Shown here: positions 1 through 5,129 of the stretch, piece after piece
Layout: every line of letters starts with the position of its first letter
How positions within the stretch are numbered: position 1 is the stretch's first letter
Origin: Streptomyces bikiniensis
Lineage (GTDB): Bacteria; Actinomycetota; Actinomycetes; Streptomycetales; Streptomycetaceae
Reading direction: 5' to 3'
Assembly (NCBI GenBank): GCA_000716465.1
Contig: JNWL01000089.1
Span: forward strand, 1 to 8,302
DNA length: 8,302 bases
Notes under the pieces: model-generated
Database searches by the model: none
Seen by the model: only the letters and a program-made list of their open reading frames with translations
What the model was told of the DNA's origin: nothing
Made by a program: the position numbers and the translations under genes

Positions 1-1
1 G

Positions 2-724
2 CCCTCCACTCGACGCCCCCACCGCATCCCCTTCCCCAGCTGACATCACCAGCAAGCTAACCCTCCACCTTGACGAACTACATAGGGGCACCCCCCCCCA
101 CGTCCCGTCCGGCCGCAGCCCCCGCAGGGACACCAGGACGTGGTCGTGGAGCAATGGGGTTCCGGCTCTCGACTCGTAGTGGCGGAACCGCGCGAAGGCC
201 AAGCCGTGTACCGGGCGGGTGGGGTAGCGGCCCTGGGCGCCGACGCGGATGGTCGCCGCGTGGTCCTCGATCCAGGCGAGCGTCGCCTCGATCGCCCGCT
301 CGTGCGCGCCTTCGATCACCCGCCGCGTCTCCTCCTCCCCCAGCGCCCAGAGGAGCTGGATAGTCGGCTGCGGGCGGAAGACGAGATCCGCTCCGGTGAC
401 CTCCACCGCGCGGCCCAGCTTCCCGGCCCTCGCCGCGACCGCCGGCTTCTTCCCGGCGGCGAGCGCCTCGGCGACGAGCCAGTCGCCGTGCGGGTGCCGG
501 CCCTGCCCGAAGAGCTGGCACAGCTCGTCCTCGGTGACGATCGCCCCAAAGCGCAGACCGAGGCCGGCCAGTCCCCGCCCCGTCCACCGGCCCGGCGGAA
601 CACCCACCTGTACCTGGGCTATGCCGAGGGGGGTGCGAACAGGGCGGAGGTAGTCGCCGACAACGACCTGCCGCAGGTAGTAGCGGTACATCTGACCGCG
701 CCTGATCAGGCGGACATCCATCAT
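2..724 (-). pseudogene. MobF/TrwC-type conjugative relaxase, N-terminal fragment
   Basis: The reading starts at a double ATG (724 or 721) with MDVRLIRRGQMYRYYLRQVV and stays open to the window edge (241 codons). Residues 1 to about 212 look like the N-terminal domain of actinomycete MobF relaxases, which nick plasmid DNA at oriT and pilot the strand in conjugation. Visible family hallmarks are the early Tyr-rich segment, PPGRWTGRGLAGLGL, FGQGRHP, and the metal-binding HxH in TPLLHDHVLVS followed by RPDGTW. Codon use is strongly G/C at third positions up to about position 88. Beyond that (toward position 1) the expected continuation of the domain is absent in all three minus frames, the composition changes, and the helicase part is missing. 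A nine-C run (91-99) lies at the break. I read this as a truncated, probably non-functional relaxase. It could instead be a frameshift at a sequencing-prone homopolymer, but neither other frame resumes the family pattern. No strong ribosome binding site is seen. Family assignment is fairly sure, truncation moderately so. Confidence 0.75.
3..179 (+). other. possible 3' end of a plus-strand gene
   Basis: An open frame enters from the left edge and ends at TAG 177-179. It encodes PPLDAPTASPSPADITSKLT and then LHLDELHRG before running into sequence antisense to the relaxase. The first 25 to 30 residues look like a plausible Pro/Ala-rich linker and short amphipathic tail; the rest is low-complexity and probably antisense readthrough. 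If real, it is the end of a neighbouring gene whose 3' side was fused to the broken relaxase. Evidence is weak and no family is recognised. Confidence 0.2.
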
Positions 725-770
725 GACCACCACGCCACACCGCGCTGACCAGCAAGAAAAGGCCGAACCG

Positions 771-833
771 GTCCGCGTCCCGCCAGGCGGGAAGAAGGGC
801 CCGACTTCCTCGTCCGCGTCCCGCCGGGCGGGA
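771..833. repeat. two 22-bp direct repeats, each with an internal palindrome
   Basis: Positions 771-792 and 812-833 are 22-bp direct repeats differing at one base, starting GTCCGCGTCCCGCC and ending GGCGGGA, at a 41-bp period. Each carries the short inverted repeat CCCGCC-N-GGCGGG. They lie 47 to 109 bp upstream of the relaxase start, in the spacer between two divergent genes. They could be operator sites for a regulator of transfer genes, or part of an oriT or iteron-like region. No function is shown by the sequence alone. Confidence 0.55.
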
Positions 834-950
834 TACGACCCGGGGCCGGCCCGGAGTGTCATCGCTCTCCGGCACCACCCCCAACGTGTCGTCTGACGCC
901 TATCAGCACCACGTAGCGCACCCTCTCCGCCTCACCCTGAACGCTCCACC

Positions 951-973
951 GGCCCCCGGTATCCACCGGGGCC
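951..973 (+). promoter_or_regulatory. leader hairpin upstream of the RelE-like gene
   Basis: The arms GGCCCCCGGT (951-960) and ACCGGGGCC (965-973) pair with one bulged C and a four-base ATCC loop. The hairpin ends 14 nt before the Shine-Dalgarno sequence at 988. The degenerate copy of the same gene has a comparable hairpin at nearly the same distance (3675-3697), which suggests a leader inherited with the gene, acting as attenuator, terminator of upstream transcription or RNA-stability element. Confidence 0.45.
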
Positions 974-987
974 TCGTCGTGCTGCCC

Positions 988-994
988 GGAGGAA
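988..994 (+). promoter_or_regulatory. Shine-Dalgarno of the RelE-like gene
   Basis: GGAGGAA lies seven bases before the GTG at 1002 and fixes that codon as the start, rather than the earlier GTG at 856 in another frame. Confidence 0.8.
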
Positions 995-1001
995 ACCCAC
1001 C

Positions 1002-1298
1002 GTGCCCACGTTCGAGACCACCACCCGCTTCACCACCGACCTCGACCGCCTCACCCCCGCACAGCGCCACCGCTTCCGCCGCGCCGTCCTCAACGGCTTC
1101 GTCCCCGACCTGCGCACCGGACGGCCCTTCCACCCGGGCCTGCGCATCAAGGGCGTCCGCTCCGCCCCGGGCGTCTACGAGCTGACCTGGGCACCGGACG
1201 GGCGCGCGACGTGGTCGTACGGCCGGGCACGGATAGCCAGAGACCGGCACATCGTGTGGCGCCGGATCAGGACACACGACATCCTGACTCGTCACTGA
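1002..1298 (+). CDS. RelE/ParE-like (HigB-type) toxin-family protein, orphan
   Basis: The 98-residue product starts at GTG behind an excellent GGAGGAA. Its pattern is TRFTTDLDRLTPAQRHRFRR (residues 8-27), then FVPDLRTGRPFHPGLRIKGV, GVYELTWAPDGRATWSYG and a closing IVWRRIRTHDIL. This is the compact fold order of the RelE/ParE superfamily, whose toxins cleave mRNA on the ribosome or poison gyrase: two N-terminal helices, then a beta-sheet with conserved Arg and Tyr, ending in a His/Asp strand. The GRATWSYG and WRRIGTHDIL-like endings are typical of a lineage common as solitary genes in Streptomyces. No antitoxin follows: 177 bp of non-coding DNA comes next, and the following gene is on a different scale and of different composition. 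It may be a solitary RNase-like regulator rather than an addiction toxin. A decayed paralogue lies at 3724-3973. Family call is confident; biochemical activity is inferred. Confidence 0.8.
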   Translation: MPTFETTTRFTTDLDRLTPAQRHRFRRAVLNGFVPDLRTGRPFHPGLRIKGVRSAPGVYELTWAPDGRATWSYGRARIARDRHIVWRRIRTHDILTRH

Positions 1299-1474
1299 GC
1301 GGAGAGATACAGATCAGGCTCGATGGGATCGGTCTTGGCCGGCTTTCCCCCTCCATCGTGGTGTGGCTCTTAGTCCACGAAGTCGCCTTGGCAACCTACC
1401 GTTACGAGAGACCCGATCGTTGTAATCAGGCATGGTCAAGCTTCCTGTTCCCGGGGCGCAGTCGTTGGTAGGTC
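1299..1474. other. non-coding spacer before the helix-turn-helix gene
   Basis: This stretch of about 176 bp has lower GC than its surroundings and no convincing ORF or strong hairpin. A TTGGCA (1388-1393) and a TGTAAT (1421-1426) resemble promoter elements, but they are 27 bp apart, too far for a normal pair. It most likely holds the promoter of the next gene. Confidence 0.35.
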
Positions 1475-2161
1475 ATGCCAGAAAAGCAGAGTTGCCCGTC
1501 GTACGTCGGTGATGAGAACCCCAGCGGTCAGGAGGTTCCCCCAGGAGTGCAAGCAGTAGTCGACACACAGCTCGACGTGATCGCTCTCGCCTTGAGCGAA
1601 ACGCTCAATCTGAATACGTCGCTAGCTGAGGAGATGGATCCGTGGCTGCATCGCTTGCTACGCGAAACCGTTCCGCTCGTTCACGAGGTCGAGAAGCTGG
1701 TGGCGCTGCTTGTGGCGTGCGCAACGAGGGTTGGATGGACCGAGCATCAGGTCGCGTACTCCATGGGCCGCACGTCGTCTAACATCACGCGTTGGAAAAC
1801 CCAAGATGCCGAGGCTGCTGCGGCCGCAGCCACTGAGCAGGAGTTGAGTGACGGCTGGAACGTCGCCTCCGCCGAGGCTTACATGGGTGCAGAGTCCTCG
1901 GTGGAGGAAAGAGACGCCGTACGCCGTCGGGCATACCGGCTGATGTGCCTCCTCTTGCTCCACGACACGCCCTCCTACGCGGCCGACAGCTTGACGTGGG
2001 TAGATGACAAAACACGCCGCTGCATCAAGAACGGCTGGTTCCTTCAGGCCCGGCGTGCTGCGGGCGGCACTAACGCCGGGTCCACCCCTGAGTCAACGGC
2101 GCAGCCGAAGCTCCCGTCCCAGGGAAAGGAAGCTGGCGCTCCGAAGACTGAGAGTGCGTGA
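1475..2161 (+). CDS. hypothetical protein with helix-turn-helix-like segment
   Basis: The 228-residue protein is not assigned to a family. Residues 50-85 are a Leu/Glu-rich helical stretch (EEMDPWLHRLLRETVPLVHE). Residues 88-108 (WTEHQVAYSMGRTSSNITRWK) fit a helix-turn-helix: a hydrophobic first helix, a Gly turn, then a Ser/Arg-rich recognition helix. An Ala run follows (114-119), then a second helical block around 145-165 with Leu/Cys-rich RLMCLLLLHD, and a disordered Pro/Ser/Lys tail from about 196. The ATG at 1475 has only GGTAGG two bases upstream, which is too close. The GTG at 1547 (residue 25) has AGGAGG eleven bases upstream and may be the true start. The gene has visibly lower GC and less biased codons than neighbours, a sign of separate acquisition. 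A DNA-binding regulator is possible; it does not look like a typical antitoxin for the RelE-like gene. Confidence 0.6.
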   Translation: MPEKQSCPSYVGDENPSGQEVPPGVQAVVDTQLDVIALALSETLNLNTSLAEEMDPWLHRLLRETVPLVHEVEKLVALLVACATRVGWTEHQVAYSMGRTSSNITRWKTQDAEAAAAAATEQELSDGWNVASAEAYMGAESSVEERDAVRRRAYRLMCLLLLHDTPSYAADSLTWVDDKTRRCIKNGWFLQARRAAGGTNAGSTPESTAQPKLPSQGKEAGAPKTESA

Positions 2162-2345
2162 CAACGGCGGGTCACAGCACTGGCAGCCGACGCCCGGGCC
2201 CCAAGTCAGCGCCCGAGGCCACTTCGGAGCGTCACCCGTAACCGGCGGCCAGTTGGTGCACCGGCGGACCGAAGAGCGAGTGACGGCCGGGCTCTCCCGG
2301 ATGGGAGCGCTCGGCCGTCGCCTGTCGCCTCTGGAACTTCGCGGG
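2162..2345. other. intergenic space between convergent genes
   Basis: The stop at 2159-2161 and the opposing stop at 2346-2348 leave 184 bp with no supported gene. Its one clear structure is the hairpin at 2282-2319, listed separately. Confidence 0.5.
2282..2319. terminator. bidirectional terminator-like hairpin
   Basis: The left arm 2282-2298 begins GACGGCCG and the right arm 2303-2319 ends CGGCCGTC. They form a 17-position stem with one mismatch and one G-U pair around a four-base loop. The hairpin sits between the 3' ends of two convergent genes, where a shared terminator is expected. No T-run follows on either strand, which is common for actinomycete terminators. Confidence 0.6.
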
Positions 2346-3269
2346 CTACTCCGTCTTCGGGAGCTTGAACGCTACGGCCCTGTCGATCTGCTGGAGCAGC
2401 GATCCGATCTCCTGCACGAGTGGGACGGCGACGCCGGGCTGTGCCTCGACGGCCCGCCGGGCCGCGGCCTTGTTTACCTTCTTCGCGGCGTCTTGGAGGG
2501 CGCCCAGGGCGTCCTGGAGGCGCTTGATGTCCTTCGTGGCGAGAGGGTCGCCCTTGCTATTACTGGGATTCGGGCTCGACTCCCCATTTGGGGAGTCGTT
2601 TCCGAGAGAGGTGATGTTGGGGACGCCGTCGCCCTGGACCTCGTTCTCGGTCTCGGTCTCTTCCTCCTCCTTCGGCGGCGCCAGGAGGTCACGGACACGA
2701 CGGCTGACGTCGGCGGCGTCTGCGTCCTTCGGGAGGAAGCCGAGGTCGTTGACCACCTTCTCGACCAGGTCGCCAGTGACGCGGGTACGGCAGCGGGCGA
2801 TGGTGTCGTAGACCGTGATCGCCACCTTGTCGCTGGTTTGACGGCGCAGCTCGGTCATCTTCCGGACGTGCGACTCCAGCGGCTTGTGGCCGAGGTTGGC
2901 GAGGGCCTCGCCGACGCGCCACTCGTCGATGAGCCGGTAGAGGTTCGACTCGGAGATCTCCCACTTCTCCCAGATCCACTCCGCGAAGTTGGGGTTCTCC
3001 TCCCGGTGCAGCTTGGCCGTGCTCATCGTCTCCAGCGACTTGCCGGCGACCCAGAAGGCGTTGCGGAGGTTGTCGACGCCGGCCTTGCAGGCTTCGACGT
3101 CTTCGCGTTCCTGGTCGGAGAGTTCGTCTTCGCTGTGGGGCTGGTAGGGCGCCGGGATGGAGGCGAGGGTCGTACCGGGCAGCGGCTGGACTACGACGCT
3201 CGCTGCGGCGGCGGTGGCCAGTCCGCCGCCGAAGAGGCCGTCTGCCTGCTGCTGGACTGCTTGGGTGAC
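2346..3269 (-). CDS. conserved-looking protein of unknown function, start unclear
   Basis: The first Met in frame is at 3026 and would give 226 residues, but strongly biased coding sequence continues upstream for about 81 codons (VTQAVQQQADGLFGGGLATA, later SEDELSDQERED and NAFWVAGKSLET). The frame closes at TGA 3306-3308. No ATG, GTG or TTG occurs in this extension, so the true start is lost, non-canonical or across a frameshift. I give 3269 as the probable original N-terminus. From Met3026, residues 10-60 contain a helical block (FAEWIWEKWEISESNLYRLI) that resembles the small helix-turn-helix-like region of plasmid and phage proteins in which a Gly/Trp-rich segment precedes a Ser-Tyr-Leu helix. 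Residues 118-165 are an acidic, low-GC disordered linker. Residues 165-220 look like a coiled coil ending KLPKTE. Association with a relaxase fragment suggests a plasmid maintenance or transfer accessory role, which is inference only. Confidence 0.65.
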   Translation of the reverse strand, partial: VTQAVQQQADGLFGGGLATAAAASVVVQPLPGTTLASIPAPYQPHSEDELSDQEREDVEACKAGVDNLRNAFWVAGKSLETMSTAKLHREENPNFAEWIWEKWEISESNLYRLIDEWRVGEALANLGHKPLESHVRKMTELRRQTSDKVAITVYDTIARCRTRVTGDLVEKVVNDLGFLPKDADAADVSRRVRDLLAPPKEEEETETENEVQGDGVPNITSLGNDSPNGESSPNPSNSKGDPLATKDIKRLQDALGALQDAAKKVNKAAARRAVEAQPGVAVPLVQEIGSLLQQIDRAVAFKLPKTE

Positions 3270-3381
3270 GCGCGGCCCGCCGGGCGGGAGAGCATCACCA
3301 GATCTTCACCGCAGCGGCTGCCAGACGGGCCGCCGGATGAGCACGCGACAGTAGGCCACCGGTGTGTGCACTCTCCCGCCC

Positions 3382-3576
3382 ATGACTATTACCAGGCACG
3401 GAGAACCCTGTCCCCTCTACCGCACGCCGCTGCTCCTGGACGTGCTCCAGGTGCGCTCCGCGCAGTCCGACTTCCCCACCACCGAACGCGTCACCGGGCG
3501 CCGATGCCCCGGCTGCCAGGCGGCCCGGCCTGAGCAGTGGACGGAGGCGATGCGGGACCGCTACGGCGACGAATGA
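3382..3576 (+). CDS. small Cys-containing hypothetical protein (64 aa)
   Basis: The product begins MTITRHGEPCPLY and continues LLLDVLQVRSAQSDFPTTER, GRRCPGCQAARPEQW and a charged tail DRYGDE. A CPxY near the N-terminus and a CPGC later could make a small zinc-binding knuckle; with three Cys and one nearby His the site is plausible but not proven. Codons show strong G/C third-position bias, which supports coding. The start is ATG 3382 or GTG 3364 six codons earlier, and neither has a clear ribosome binding site. The stop overlaps the start of the next micro-ORF (ATGA), as in a translationally coupled pair. Function unknown. Confidence 0.6.
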   Translation: MTITRHGEPCPLYRTPLLLDVLQVRSAQSDFPTTERVTGRRCPGCQAARPEQWTEAMRDRYGDE

Positions 3577-3656
3577 CGGCGCCGTGCGAATGCTGCGCCA
3601 CGACCTCGCGAGCCCCACCCACCAAGACTGAGCACTACGTCACCGACGCCCTTTAA
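3573..3656 (+). CDS. 27-residue micro-ORF overlapping the previous gene
   Basis: ATG 3573 overlaps the preceding stop as ATGA and encodes MTAPCECCATTSRAPPTKTE followed by HYVTDAL, ending at TAA 3654. The CECC cluster and the G/C-rich third positions favour translation. A 10-bp-stem hairpin begins 18 bp after the stop and could end the transcript. It may be a small metal-binding partner of the 64-residue protein. The short length limits certainty. Confidence 0.4.
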   Translation: MTAPCECCATTSRAPPTKTEHYVTDAL

Positions 3657-3674
3657 CACGAACAGCCACCACTA

Positions 3675-3697
3675 CCCCCGGCCGAACCGGCCGGGGG
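3675..3697 (+). terminator. strong hairpin: terminator and/or RelE-type leader
   Basis: CCCCCGGCCG (3675-3684) and CGGCCGGGGG (3688-3697) form a perfect 10-bp stem with a three-base AAC loop, followed by CTTCG. It lies after the micro-ORF and 13 nt before the degenerate ribosome binding site of the dead RelE-like copy. It may end the preceding operon, be the inherited leader of the pseudogene, or both. Confidence 0.65.
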
Positions 3698-3723
3698 CTT
3701 CGTGCGTCCTGGAGAAGTTCGCC

Positions 3724-3973
3724 ACGCCCACCTACGCGGCCCTGCCACGCTTCACCTCCGACCTTGGCCGCCCCACACCCGCCTAGCGCAGCCGCTTCCG
3801 CCAGGCCGTGGCCGCCTTCGTCGACGATCTGCGCGCCGAACGCGGTCACTTCCGCACCGGCCTATGCGACAAGCGCGTCCAGCACCCTTCGACATCCCCC
3901 TCGGTATCTACGGACTGACCTGGTATATAGGCGCTGGCCCTATAGGACGAGCAACCTGGCAGTACGGTTCGGA
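3724..3973 (+). pseudogene. decayed RelE/ParE-like gene (paralogue of 1002-1298)
   Basis: Read from 3724 the sequence gives (T)PTYAALPRFTSDLGRPTPA, a stop (TAG 3784-3786) where the intact copy has Gln, then RSRFRQAVAAFVDDLRAERG and HFRTGLCDKRVQ. Near 3880 the match moves to another frame: FDIPLGIYGLTW, then GRATWQYG, which mirror GVYELTW and GRATWSYG of the intact protein. The start codon position is ACG (3724-3726) instead of GTG or ATG, although GGAGA sits eight bases upstream at 3711-3715. Three independent lesions (lost start, nonsense codon, frameshift) make this a pseudogene. Similarity fades after about 3973, and the conserved C-terminal strand seen in the intact copy is not recognisable. 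Confidence 0.8.
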
Positions 3974-4004
3974 GCGGCGCCTTGGCGCTGAGTACCAGGA
4001 GAGC

Positions 4005-4586
4005 TCAAGTGTCCGGTGCCAGTTTCCGGTTGGTGCCGGACCGGCCGATGTCCAGGTCGAGGAGCGAAGTAAGGGCTGTGCCGCTGTTCCAGAAGCCGAG
4101 CAGGTCGACGTCGATGAGGACCAGGCCGTGGCGGGCGGCGAAGGCCCGGGCCTGCTTGGTGAACTTGCACGAGGCGACGAAGAGCGGAACGTCTGCTCCG
4201 TGTTCGCTGCGTGCGGTGCCGTTGAACTTCTGCAGGTCCGGGCTGCCGACGGTGCGGTGCTTGGCGTAGCGCTTGCACTGCACCACGAGTTTCCGGCCGT
4301 CCGGCAGCCGGCCGATCACGTCGGCGCCCAAGTCGTTCGCCGCACCCACGCGGCGTACATCTGTGCAACCGTCCCGGCGGCACAGTTCCGCGACGTACTC
4401 CTCGAACTGCAATGGGTCCATCGTCCAGACCGCCTCCATCGACCGTACGGCCTGGATCCTGGCCTGCTCTGCCAGCCGTGCCTTCTCCGCCTCGGCCTCG
4501 CGACGCCCGGCCCGAACCAGAAAGCCGGCCAAGCCCCCCGCGCCCAAGACGCCTAACACCAGCAGCGCCACCGTCACCGCTCCCAT
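4005..4586 (-). CDS. membrane-anchored Mrr-type restriction endonuclease-fold protein
   Basis: The 193-residue protein starts at ATG 4586, chosen because GGAGGAG lies six bases upstream (4593-4599); the ATG at 4607 precedes that site and is less likely. Residues 3-24 form one hydrophobic segment (VTVALLVLGVLGAGGLAGFL). A charged Ala/Glu/Arg helix covers about 25-50. The Mrr_cat nuclease domain follows: MDPLQFEEYVAELCRRDG (residues 56-73), then GAD with Asp89 and QCK with Gln103 and Lys105, which fit the D-(D/E/Q)xK catalytic core. LFVASCKFTKQARAFA and GLVLIDVDLL complete the fold. Mrr-family proteins cut foreign or modified DNA; membrane-tethered versions occur widely in bacteria and their target is often unknown. 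The gene is probably transcribed alone. It could guard against incoming plasmid or phage DNA at the membrane, which is inference. Confidence 0.8.
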   Translation of the reverse strand: MGAVTVALLVLGVLGAGGLAGFLVRAGRREAEAEKARLAEQARIQAVRSMEAVWTMDPLQFEEYVAELCRRDGCTDVRRVGAANDLGADVIGRLPDGRKLVVQCKRYAKHRTVGSPDLQKFNGTARSEHGADVPLFVASCKFTKQARAFAARHGLVLIDVDLLGFWNSGTALTSLLDLDIGRSGTNRKLAPDT

Positions 4587-4592
4587 GCCCCG

Positions 4593-4599
4593 CTCCTCC
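4593..4599 (-). promoter_or_regulatory. Shine-Dalgarno of the Mrr-type gene
   Basis: Minus-strand GGAGGAG, six bases before ATG 4586. It decides between the two candidate starts at 4607 and 4586. Confidence 0.75.
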
Positions 4600-4611
4600 C
4601 CCTGCATTACC

Positions 4612-4941
4612 TCAGCCAGCTACAACTCCCCACCCACACCACGCTCTACGCACAGCACCACGTCGCGCCAGCACGGGCCCGCCACCAGTTTTACGGCCGT
4701 AAAACACACCTGAGCCCCGCCCGCAGTCAGCGAGACGAAGCCACGAAGCAGTACGGGTGCCCAGGCTCCGGGAACAGCTAGGAGGCATTTCGAGGACCAC
4801 AGTCAACTGCTCCTCGTTCATCTCGCCGATGACAAATGCAGCGACCTGGCGCCCATCACGCGACCCACGCACCTGCCCGGCGACCGTACTGACTGTCGGC
4901 GTCTCGAGCGGGCCGTATCGGCCGGTGTGAGCTGCTCTCAT
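4612..4941 (-). CDS. doubtful small ORF upstream of the Mrr-type gene
   Basis: A 109-codon frame starts at ATG 4941. Residues 13-55 (ETPTVSTVAGQVRG, then QVAAFVIGEMNEEQLTVVLE) look protein-like, but the C-terminal half is Arg/Gly-rich and unconvincing. Third-position G/C is roughly 70 percent by eye, below the surrounding genuine genes, and there is no Shine-Dalgarno before the ATG. It is co-directional with the Mrr-type gene and ends 25 bp before that gene's start. It may be a degraded gene or a chance frame. Confidence 0.25.
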   Translation of the reverse strand: MRAAHTGRYGPLETPTVSTVAGQVRGSRDGRQVAAFVIGEMNEEQLTVVLEMPPSCSRSLGTRTASWLRLADCGRGSGVFYGRKTGGGPVLARRGAVRRAWCGWGVVAG

Positions 4942-5110
4942 GGCTGGAAGCCGGGCAGAGGTAACGATCGAGCAGGTCGTGGATGTCCAGGGATCTGGTC
5001 ATCGCGCCCGTGTGTATGTACACGTTCGGCTCCAGGCTGTCCGGCTCTGCTCCTACGATGAACGCTTCGGCAACGCGGCCGGCGCTTCGAGGCCGGTGCG
5101 AGCTGTTCGT
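4862..5110 (-). other. possible coding remnant, minus strand
   Basis: A start-less frame on the minus strand encodes VAEAFIVGAEPDSLEPNVYI and HTGAMTRSLDIHDLLDRYLC, then loses its protein-like character and stops at 4862-4864. The acidic and hydrophobic patterning is better than that of the plus-strand frames here. Only an internal GTG and ATG are available as starts. I do not recognise a family. It may be the leftover of a gene displaced when the neighbouring membrane protein and receptor genes arrived. Confidence 0.25.
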
Positions 5111-5129
5111 CCTGTGGGGGTGGGCTGGG

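Noticed and set aside
78..884. 268-codon minus-strand frame overlapping the relaxase
   Set aside because: Very Arg/Gly/Pro-rich and out of frame with the recognisable MobF domain; it is an artefact of high GC.
1388..1426. Promoter with TTGGCA and TGTAAT
   Set aside because: The 27-bp spacing is too long for a standard sigma-70 type promoter.
1002..2161. Two-gene toxin-antitoxin operon (RelE-like gene plus helix-turn-helix gene)
   Set aside because: A 176-bp gap, a different base composition and a 228-residue size for the second gene do not fit a HigB-HigA or RelE-RelB pair.
2004..3533. 509-codon plus-strand frame
   Set aside because: It lies antisense to the minus-strand gene at 2346-3269 and across two other genes. 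It lacks family features, and the acidic and coiled-coil patterning belongs to the minus frame.
3702..4556. 284-codon plus-strand frame
   Set aside because: Its first third contains one frame of the RelE-like pseudogene and the rest is antisense to the Mrr-type gene, so it is not one gene.
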